From positions 62,001-126,000 of the forward strand of contig JAEOSR010000163.1 of NCBI GenBank assembly GCA_016840285.1: a stretch of 64,000 bases of DNA, given 5' to 3'. Position 1 is the stretch's first letter, and each line of letters begins with the position of its first letter. The stretch comes from Candidatus Hodarchaeota archaeon (lineage in GTDB: Archaea > Asgardarchaeota > Heimdallarchaeia > Hodarchaeales > Hodarchaeaceae). A model generated the notes under the pieces. The model saw only the letters and a list, made by a program, of their open reading frames with translations. It did no database searches and had not been told where the DNA came from. Below, piece by piece: positions 19,151 to 26,452 of the stretch. The translations under genes were made by a program, and so were the position numbers.

Positions 19151-20584
19151 ATGCCTGATCTCTTTAAAAAAATCCCTGATAGGATTAACCTTTGGACGAT
19201 AGAAAAACAAAGAAAGATGAACGTTCCTGCATTCATTTATGGCGATAATGAAATAATAAATGAACTCAGAGCTGATTATAAGCGCGAATGGAGTGCTACA
19301 CGACAAATAATGAATGTTGCGTCACTACCAGGCATCCAAAAAGGTATGTTGGCTATGAGCGATGTCCACCCAGGTTATGGTTTTCCGATCGGTGGAGTAG
19401 CTGCATTTGATGTTGAGGAAGGAGTTGTAAGTATGGCTGGTGTGGGTTATGACATCAATTGTGGTGTCAGAACTATGCTCACAGATTTAACTAAGAAAGA
19501 CTTAGAACCCAAGAAGAAAACCATACTTTCAGAACTCTTTAATACTATCCCTGCAGGCCTGGGAAAACCAGGAAAGATTAATTTAGAGATAAATAAAGTA
19601 GATGAGCTGTTAGTAAATGGTGCACCGTTCGTAGTGGAGATGGGATATGGAACTGAAGATGATCTCACCCATACTGAAGAGAATGGTGTTATTAAAGGAG
19701 CCAATCCTGCAAATGTAAGCTTCAAAGCAAAAAAAAGGCAATATAACCAAATAGGCACATTAGGGTCAGGAAATCACTATTTAGAGCTTCAAATTGTAGA
19801 TAAAATCTTTGATGAAGCAGCAGCAAAGGTTTTCGGATTGTTTCAGGATCAAGTAATCGTTTCTCTCCATTGTGGATCCCGAGGACTTGGCCATCAAATT
19901 GGTACGGATTATTCAACACAATTAGTTCGTGCATCTCAGAAGTATAATTTACCGCTTCCTGATAAGGAGCTAGGTTCTGCTCCAATTAAAAGTGCAGAAG
20001 GGGAACGTTACATCTCTGCGGTGAATTGTGGAATAAATGCCGCATTGGCGAATCGCCAAGTGATAGCTCATCTTGTACGTCAGGCTTTTAATAGAATATT
20101 TGACGTTGACATCCGACAGCTATATGATGTTGGACATAATACGTGTAAATTCGAAGTTCATAACGGTAAAGAAGTTTTAATCCATCGTAAAGGTTCTACT
20201 CGAGCATTCGGGCCTGATCATCCTCATGTTCCCAGTAAGTATCGCAGTGTCGGCCAACCAGTGCTAATAGGAGGAACAATGGGAACTTCCTCTTATATTT
20301 TATCTGGAACAGAGCTTGGAATGAAAGAAACTTTTGGTAGTGCGTGTCATGGAGCAGGGAGAAGTATGTCTCGAAAAGCAGCAAAGAAAAAGTATTGGGG
20401 CAAGTCTGTTGTCCAAGACCTAGCTCAAAAAGGGATTATAGTTCGTGCTCACAGTTTTGCAGGAGTTGCTGAAGAAGCACCAGGTGCATATAAGAATGTA
20501 GAGCATGTAGTCAGTACAATGCATGAGGCTGGAGTTGTGAAAAAGGTTGTTCAGGTTTTACCAGCTGGAGTAGTTAAAGGATAG
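19151..20584 (+). CDS. rtcB: tRNA-splicing RNA ligase RtcB
   Basis: 477-residue RNA ligase that joins 2',3'-cyclic phosphate and 5'-OH ends using GTP and Mn, needed for tRNA splicing and RNA repair. Motifs in order: 'SDVHPGYGFPIGG' (70-82), 'GYDINCGVR' with the Mn-binding Cys104, 'GTLGSGNHYLE' near 200, 'HCGSRGLGHQIG' near 240, and 'CHGAGRSMSR' near 400 with the guanylylated His. Length and motifs are complete, with no intein. It is the second gene of an archease-rtcB operon and ends in TAG. Confidence 0.97.
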   Translation: MPDLFKKIPDRINLWTIEKQRKMNVPAFIYGDNEIINELRADYKREWSATRQIMNVASLPGIQKGMLAMSDVHPGYGFPIGGVAAFDVEEGVVSMAGVGYDINCGVRTMLTDLTKKDLEPKKKTILSELFNTIPAGLGKPGKINLEINKVDELLVNGAPFVVEMGYGTEDDLTHTEENGVIKGANPANVSFKAKKRQYNQIGTLGSGNHYLELQIVDKIFDEAAAKVFGLFQDQVIVSLHCGSRGLGHQIGTDYSTQLVRASQKYNLPLPDKELGSAPIKSAEGERYISAVNCGINAALANRQVIAHLVRQAFNRIFDVDIRQLYDVGHNTCKFEVHNGKEVLIHRKGSTRAFGPDHPHVPSKYRSVGQPVLIGGTMGTSSYILSGTELGMKETFGSACHGAGRSMSRKAAKKKYWGKSVVQDLAQKGIIVRAHSFAGVAEEAPGAYKNVEHVVSTMHEAGVVKKVVQVLPAGVVKG

Positions 20585-20609
20585 ATAAGTATCCCGTGAC
20601 TATTTCTCC

Positions 20610-21272
20610 TCATTCTATTGAAAGAATTTCGACCTTACAGCTAACACCTTGTTTAAATTCCTCCGCCATCGATTTGTCTCCAACAATGGCTCCAAAGTGC
20701 ATAGGAATAGCCAGTTTTGGATTCAATATATTAGCTGCCTCAATGGCTTCTTTGGCTGTCATTACATAAGTACCACTCACAGGTATGAGAACAACATCAG
20801 GATGTATGTCAGCCATTTCTGGAATATTGTCAGAATCACCTGTATGGTAAATTCGATGTCCTTCCATTTCAAACACCACTCCGATTTTCATATCTTCCTT
20901 GGGGTGAAATGGTACTCCTGGCTCACGAAATTTATTAATATTATAAGCTGGTACGAATTCAAACTCAATGGATGCAATAGTTTGTTTATCCGTAGGGCTG
21001 ACATAGTGAACAGTCTTGCAATCAAGCTTATCTAATGTTTCCCGAGCCATGGGGATCCCAATAACCTCTGTCTTCGTTGAGGATACAAATTTCTTTAAGT
21101 CGTCGATATTGCAATGATCAAAATGCTCATGTGTACTCACAAGGACATCCACAGGATCAAAATTTCCTTTAACTTGGAAAGGATCGATACATACTGTTTT
21201 ACCAGAACTATCTGTAATAAGAAAACCATCATGACCTAACCAACGAAACGTTATTCCTTCAAATTCAATCAA
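20610..21272 (-). CDS. MBL-fold metal-dependent hydrolase (UPF0173/UlaG-like)
   Basis: About 220 residues. The zinc-binding H-x-H-x-D-H is seen as 'STHEHFDH', with further ligands His in 'IYHTGDSD' (His and Asp) and in 'AIPMHFGA'. The length and the compact 'FRWLGHDGF' beginning match the UPF0173/L-ascorbate-6-phosphate lactonase-like branch, whose substrates are mostly unknown. The start is taken as TTG at 21272, because GGTGGTGAT lies about 5 bases before it; an upstream TTG/ATG pair (21296/21293) would add a non-conserved hydrophobic leader. Convergent with rtcB. Confidence 0.85.
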   Translation of the reverse strand: MIEFEGITFRWLGHDGFLITDSSGKTVCIDPFQVKGNFDPVDVLVSTHEHFDHCNIDDLKKFVSSTKTEVIGIPMARETLDKLDCKTVHYVSPTDKQTIASIEFEFVPAYNINKFREPGVPFHPKEDMKIGVVFEMEGHRIYHTGDSDNIPEMADIHPDVVLIPVSGTYVMTAKEAIEAANILNPKLAIPMHFGAIVGDKSMAEEFKQGVSCKVEILSIE

Positions 21273-21376
21273 TAATATCACCACCAAATTCATCAATTAC
21301 CAATTTAAGAATTTTTCCAGGTACATAAATCCTCTACAAATCTAGACATGTTGTAAAGAGTTGATCAGGATTCATG

Positions 21377-22900
21377 CTAAACACCAGTTTTGAGAGCTAG
21401 CGCACCCTTACCTGGAGTAGGGGTGTGATTACGGGGGATTATCCCGCCTCCTGAGCCTTGGCGCCGAGTAATTAGTCGGGGTAAACCAACCGACACCTTA
21501 CTCGTTGAATTACCCAAGTGAGCCGTGAACTCATCTATCTCACGGGATAAACGGTGGACCTGTTTGTTTGTCCATCCTTCCATCGGTGGAACAACCAACA
21601 CCAGCCGTTTCCCATTGATGTGAGCATAAAGTTTTTCATTTAAACCCAGACCGCGGCGGGCAATGACTAAAGCGGCAGCCTGGTGAGCATTCAGACCATA
21701 GCAGCGCTGATACTTTATCTTGCCTAGAATCGAAGTATAAGCGGGATTAATCGATTTGATTGTCATTTTCTGTTTAATCGCTTGAGTTTGAATAGTCTGA
21801 ATAAATTTCTTGTGGACAAAGTTTGCATTGATTCGATTCAACTTTTTATTTGATCCAAACTGCTTATAAAATGTCAAATTTTCCAAAGTGAGAGTATTCA
21901 ACTGATACGACGCAATCCAATTGAGAGCTTTTTTCACGAAATTACCGATCAACCAGTTTCGCTTCTCTTTTCGGGCATATACTAGTTCAGGGCTGAAAAA
22001 CCATTTTGAACAGCGATAATTTTCATTAGGATAGACTAAAGTGATTGCTATCCCTGAAGGGTTGAGATCAATTCCAGCTATCCCGTTATTATTTGATATG
22101 ACATCGATTGTATGATCTATTGTAATCAATACTCGACAAGAAGTTCTTTTAGTTTTCTACAAAACGCGAACGGTATATTTCTCTTCACCTGCGGCTAAAT
22201 GTCGAAAAAGTGTTTTATACTTAGTCGGGATATATAAAAAAGCCCTCAGTTGCTCACTTCTTCGGCCACGATCTAATAACATCGAAAAAGTGAATGTATC
22301 AGTAAGAGGATCATAATGAAGTCGTAAGTTGGCGTTTCCTCTTCTATTTCTTTCACCCACACAATATATGCCATTGTTCCGTCTTTTAGTCCATTCCTCT
22401 TTAGATATTTTCCCTTGTCGGTATAGTTGAAGATTTTTTTTGCCTCCAAATACTATTGAGGGTATAGTCTTATTCTTTTGATGGGTTTGCCACTTCATCT
22501 GGATAGACTGGGCCTTTAAGAAACGAGTGTGTAGTCCTTTGAGTTTTTGATATTGTTTTATCGTGAAAGGTCTTTGTATTTGATTCAAGGTTTGTTGGTA
22601 GTCCTTCAAGCGTCGTCTAGTCTGTTGGATTTTCCAAGTACTTTCCTTGCAATAAAGAGAGACAAGCTTTTGTTGGGCTTGGATAATTGCCTTGGCTTCC
22701 TCAATTGCAGAGCGAATATATCGTGCATTAGAGAGGAGATTTAACTTGCGAATCCGAGTGACGATTGTTTGTCTAGCGTGTCCTTTGAGGAGACATTTGA
22801 ATGCGACACGTTTCACGATTTGAAAGCGCCTCATATGATCCTGAATGATTTGATGCTGAACAGTGGATGGATACCAAGCTGCTTCAAGGGTTATTTGCAT
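21377..22900 (-). pseudogene. tnpB: TnpB-family RNA-guided nuclease gene with one in-frame TAG
   Basis: One reading frame of 508 codons is broken only by TAG at 22157-22159 (codon 248). The upstream 247 codons form the WED/REC-like half ('IVFGGKKNLQLYRQGKIS', 'NRRGNANLRL'). The downstream part carries RuvC-I 'GIAGIDLNPSGIA', RuvC-II 'TLTLENLTF' and a RuvC-III region 'YGLNAHQAAALVIARRG'. No Cys4 zinc ribbon lies between RuvC-II and III, and the usual RuvC-III Asp is not obvious. The downstream piece could restart at TTG 22129. The 3' end is GC-rich with inverted repeats, where TnpB guide RNAs normally lie. No TnpA or clear element ends were found. Most likely a decaying insertion-sequence gene. 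Confidence 0.85.
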
Positions 22901-23721
22901 TAGATTCCTCTCTCCATGTGAATTTTTTTTGAAAGGGATTTAGAAACATTTTTGCTAGAATTACATTGTAAATGGTGTGAATAAGGTTGTTTAGCTTGTT
23001 TCCGTTTCAGTCTAGTAAAAGTACGTTCATAGATAGTCTGAGCTAAAACTTTGGGATCATACAACAATTGTGGAGATGGAAAAAAAAGTCTTGTTCGTTG
23101 AGGCATAAGATAAGTGAGTCATTCCTCTGGGGGAGTCAGTAAATGACTATTGGTTGACACCAAGATATCAATGTACTGGGCTGTACAGATTTCAATAATT
23201 TCATAATTTAAGAGATCAGCTGCATGGCGCCAGACAAGCTCGACTTCCAAGCCTAATTGAGTTAAAGCTTTGATAAGAGCAGGATCATCGCAACCAATAT
23301 CCAGTAGAACCCGACGGGGACGGAGTGTCTGTTTTGAAAAAATAAATTGGTTCTTTTCAAATGCTACTTGAAATTGTCCATTTTTTGGTTTATATTTTGG
23401 AATTCGTGGTTGTTGGAAATATTTCTTAGGATGTGATTTCCAATCGATTGAAGCAGCGAAAAATGACTTCCAAGCTTTGTCAACAAGCTGTAGTACTTTT
23501 CGAGCTGTAGGAATAGGCAATTGTTGGAAGTTAACAGAAGATAACAGCTCCTGGTGGAGCTGAGATAGTCGAATCCACTTCTTTTCATTAAAAAATGCGT
23601 GTCTAACTAGATAGTTTGCTTCATTAAACAGATTCTTTGATATATGGCATAGCTTTCGGAGTTGTTCAGTTTGTTTTAACCAGATACGCTCTGTCCTGAA
23701 TATTCTCGTCTGTTCGGTCAA
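22900..23721 (-). pseudogene. chimera of a TnpB N-terminus and a DUF5615/Mut7-C-like PIN domain, with one in-frame TGA
   Basis: Residues 1-135 match the N-terminus of a second kind of TnpB ('SKNLFNEANYLVRHAFF', 'LVDKAWKSFFAA', 'PRIPKYKPKNGQF'). They then switch to a PIN-like nuclease pattern: 'RRVLLDIGCDDPALIKAL' with an early Asp, and 'IDILVSTNSHLL' near 184-195. The frame is stopped by TGA at 23119-23121, but the same frame continues without shift through 'LTYLMPQRTRLFF' to a TAA at 22900-22902, about 273 residues in all. A Trp codon at the TGA would fit. The final TAA overlaps the tnpB ATG (TAATG). Looks like domain capture followed by decay; the PIN reading is inferred by pattern. Confidence 0.65.
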
Positions 23722-24164
23722 GTAATATCACATTTAATCTTTTTTTACATCAAAACATCCTTTTGTCTAAGAGTTTCTAGAAGAAACGAATTTAAGTTGG
23801 TCAAGAAGAAAATCATACATTCCTTTTTAATTACCTAAGAAGATTAATCTTTTAAAGTAAAATTTCACTAATTTCCATGTTAATTATTCCCAAATTCTGT
23901 TGGGTTCTGTTTTAGGAAATAATCTAAGGCTAGTGGGTGTTCCCAGAGCTTATAATCCCTTCTCGCTCTCATCTTCTGATAATGGTTATTGTTTTTCTTT
24001 GAGCTACTTCCCATGTGCTAAGATACTTTGGTTTGACTTCTGTATTAGAAATTTCTACCTATGTCTATTCTATATATGTATAATTTTTCAATCAACAGTT
24101 TTTTCCACCAATATATCCATTATTGCGAAATTACTTAAGTTGGTTAATAGTGAAATAATGCAGT
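23722..24164. other. 443-bp gap without a convincing gene
   Basis: AT-rich sequence between the TnpB/PIN locus and the nucleotidyltransferase gene. It must hold the promoters of two divergent genes and perhaps the end of a former insertion element, but I found no target-site repeat, no terminal hairpin and no tRNA. A 90-codon plus-strand frame across it has no ribosome-binding site or recognisable domain. Confidence 0.4.
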
Positions 24165-24968
24165 ATGGATAGGCGTTTATTCCTTGAATATCTGAGCTCT
24201 GTAACAACATTTCTAGAGAGGAATTATGGAGATAAGTTAGTTTCAATTATCTTGTTCGGATCATTAGTAAATAGAGATGAAAGGATTAAAATTTCTACTG
24301 ATGCGGATCTGCTAGTAATTATAAGTGATTTATGTTCTTTGAGAGATTTTCAAACGATAAAAAGAAATCTCATGCATTTAGAGAGCAGTATGCTCCCAAA
24401 TATGAGTACCCATGAATCTATTTTTATTAAGAGTTTACAAAGCGCTACTGGAATGTTTTGCAATTTTTTCATTTGTCGATTCTCTGATTTTAAGAAACGG
24501 AATTTTAACAAGGTTTTTAGCGTCAATTCAGTCATGGGGGCCTTCCTAGCTCCTCAAAATTCTGTTTGGTTGTCACTGTTAAGACAGCATAGAATAATTT
24601 GGGGAAAAAACGTATTCAGCAAATGGGAAACTTTTCCTATTGTAACGAAATATGATTTACTTCGTTCGTTCCTAATGAACTGGTTATTAGCAACAGGAGC
24701 CCTTTTTTTGTATCCTATTTACCCCCAAATAACAAAATTTTCAATGGAGGCAATGAAATGGTCTCTTTTCACTTGGAAAAACATTTTCCCACAATCCTTA
24801 TCGTCGCTTTCTCAAGTTGTAACTAGATATGCTGATTATGCTTCAGCAATGGAACTACGAGCACTTCACAACTTCATGGAGTATCGAAAGCATAAGAAAA
24901 CAGGAAAATTTTTTGCACTCTTGGCATGGATTTTCGTTATTCAGCTTCATCGGTCGATATTTCATTAG
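24165..24968 (+). CDS. nucleotidyltransferase-domain protein
   Basis: 267 residues. The N-terminal 'IILFGSLVNRDERIK' followed by 'STDADLLVII' gives the G-S-x(n)-D-x-D pattern of minimal nucleotidyltransferases (about 30-52). The rest is mostly helical, as in kanamycin-nucleotidyltransferase-like or HEPN-associated proteins. The Gly-Ser to Asp spacing is longer than in MNT antitoxins. No HEPN partner gene is adjacent. It is convergent with asnS, with the stops nearly touching. The target (protein, drug or RNA) is unknown. Confidence 0.75.
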   Translation: MDRRLFLEYLSSVTTFLERNYGDKLVSIILFGSLVNRDERIKISTDADLLVIISDLCSLRDFQTIKRNLMHLESSMLPNMSTHESIFIKSLQSATGMFCNFFICRFSDFKKRNFNKVFSVNSVMGAFLAPQNSVWLSLLRQHRIIWGKNVFSKWETFPIVTKYDLLRSFLMNWLLATGALFLYPIYPQITKFSMEAMKWSLFTWKNIFPQSLSSLSQVVTRYADYASAMELRALHNFMEYRKHKKTGKFFALLAWIFVIQLHRSIFH

Positions 24969-24969
24969 T

Positions 24970-26295
24970 CTATGGTTGAAAAATCTCTGGAGTTCTAGGA
25001 AACATACATGCTTCGCGAATATGAGCTAAATTTGCAATCCATCTAATCAATCGTTCAAAACCCAGTCCAAAGCCTGCATGGGGAGGCATACCAAATTTAA
25101 ACATACGAAGGTACCATTGGAAATCATCTAGGTTAAATCCTGAATGCAAAATTCGTGTTTTTAAAATTTCATAATCTGAGACTCGTTGTCCACCACTCGA
25201 AAGTTCTCCAAATCCCTCTGGAGCCATTAGATCTAATGAAAGAGTAATGTCTGGATTTTTAGGGTCAGATGTATAGTAAATCCCTCTAAGATGCGTGGGA
25301 AATTCAGTTAAAAAAAATGGTTCTATGAATGTTTTGGATATTGCTGTTTCTTCAGGGGCACCAAAATCTGCATGGGGATCTGTTTCAACTCCTAGCTCTT
25401 GTAGTATCCTTTTAGCCTCAGAGAAAGTTATTCGTTTGAATGGTTTGGAAGGCACTGTAATATTTCGATTCAATAATTCTAATTGGATTTCTCCCTCTTC
25501 CTGTATCTGAGTTAAGAGAAAAATAATAAGATCTTCTTGAACTTCAATAATTTCTTTTTCTGTAGCAAAGGCGATTTCATTTTCAACCTGCCAAAACTCA
25601 GTAATATGTTTAGGAGTATGTGATTTTTCCGCTCTCCAAGAGGGAATGATACCAAAGACCTTTTCATGACAAGCAAGAGCAGCTTGTTTATAGAATTGGC
25701 AGCTCTGAGCTAGAACAGCTGGTTGTCCAAAATAATCTAAATTAAATTGTTCAGCTCCGCCTTCAGTTGATGTAGTAAGAACAAAAGGAGTAAAAATTTC
25801 TGTAAATCCTTTATCTTGGAAAAAATTCCTGATGGCGTGAGCAACGATATTTTTAAGTTCTAAAACGGCAACAACTTCAGGATCTCTGATTGAAAGTTCT
25901 CGATATCGAAATATTGTTTCGATTTCCATTTGGGTTTTCTTTTTTGTTAAGTCAATTGGAAACTTCAAGGCTGCTTTAGAGTGAATGTGAATTATTGATG
26001 GAATCAGCTCAGCACCTAGTTTTGAACGCGGATCAGCTTTAACAATTCCCTTGATGGAGACAACTGACTCTAGAGACAGGGTTTTACAAGTTTGCCAAAC
26101 TTCAGGAGTGACTTTTATTTCATGAAGTGTTACCTGGCAAATTCCTTGAGAATCACGAATTGTTAAAAATATCAAGCGACCCTTATCCCGAATTTGTTGT
26201 ACCCATCCTCCTATCAGTACTTCTAATCCATCATTGTCGCTTGTAACATCACGACATCTATGTGTTCGCCATAAAGGATTAACAGCGTAGATCAT
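24970..26295 (-). CDS. asnS: asparaginyl-tRNA synthetase (archaeal AsnRS; AspRS is the alternative)
   Basis: 441-residue class IIb synthetase: an OB-fold anticodon-binding domain (about 20-105), then the catalytic core. Motif 2 is 'SWRAEKSHTPKHITEFWQVENE' in sequence (split here because of length: 'SWRAEKSHTPK', 'HITEFWQVENE'). Motif 3 is 'GFGLGFERL', followed by 'FPRTPE'. The 'EFW' after motif 2, 'LMAPEGFGEL' and the Arg-Thr-Pro after motif 3 favour AsnRS, while 'SSGGQRVSDYE' resembles archaeal AspRS, so substrate assignment is not final. GAGGA precedes the ATG. Having AsnRS would imply direct Asn-tRNA charging in addition to, or instead of, amidation. Confidence 0.8.
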   Translation of the reverse strand: MIYAVNPLWRTHRCRDVTSDNDGLEVLIGGWVQQIRDKGRLIFLTIRDSQGICQVTLHEIKVTPEVWQTCKTLSLESVVSIKGIVKADPRSKLGAELIPSIIHIHSKAALKFPIDLTKKKTQMEIETIFRYRELSIRDPEVVAVLELKNIVAHAIRNFFQDKGFTEIFTPFVLTTSTEGGAEQFNLDYFGQPAVLAQSCQFYKQAALACHEKVFGIIPSWRAEKSHTPKHITEFWQVENEIAFATEKEIIEVQEDLIIFLLTQIQEEGEIQLELLNRNITVPSKPFKRITFSEAKRILQELGVETDPHADFGAPEETAISKTFIEPFFLTEFPTHLRGIYYTSDPKNPDITLSLDLMAPEGFGELSSGGQRVSDYEILKTRILHSGFNLDDFQWYLRMFKFGMPPHAGFGLGFERLIRWIANLAHIREACMFPRTPEIFQP

Positions 26296-26452
26296 TATAG
26301 AATTCCTCTTCAGTTAAATTGAATAAAAAACTCCCTATTAATTCCATAGCCAAAGAAAAGTAGGAAAAAAAACCCGAAAAAAAGCCTCTGATAGATAAAA
26401 CAAGCAATTAATAGACAAAAAAAAGGGGGATAATGGTGGTTTGAATTAATCA

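Noticed and set aside
22157..22159. Pyrrolysine decoding of the TAG in tnpB
   Set aside because: TAG ends several ordinary genes in this window, the MttB homologue lacks a TAG, and no pyl gene is visible. Kept only as a possibility to exclude.
23364..23588. Minus-strand frame inside the TnpB-N/PIN gene
   Set aside because: An out-of-phase shadow of the chimera frame with no domain.
23900..24172. A 90-codon plus-strand frame before the nucleotidyltransferase gene
   Set aside because: No ribosome-binding site, a TTG start, an odd Cys/Phe-rich composition and no domain; it also overlaps the start of the real gene.
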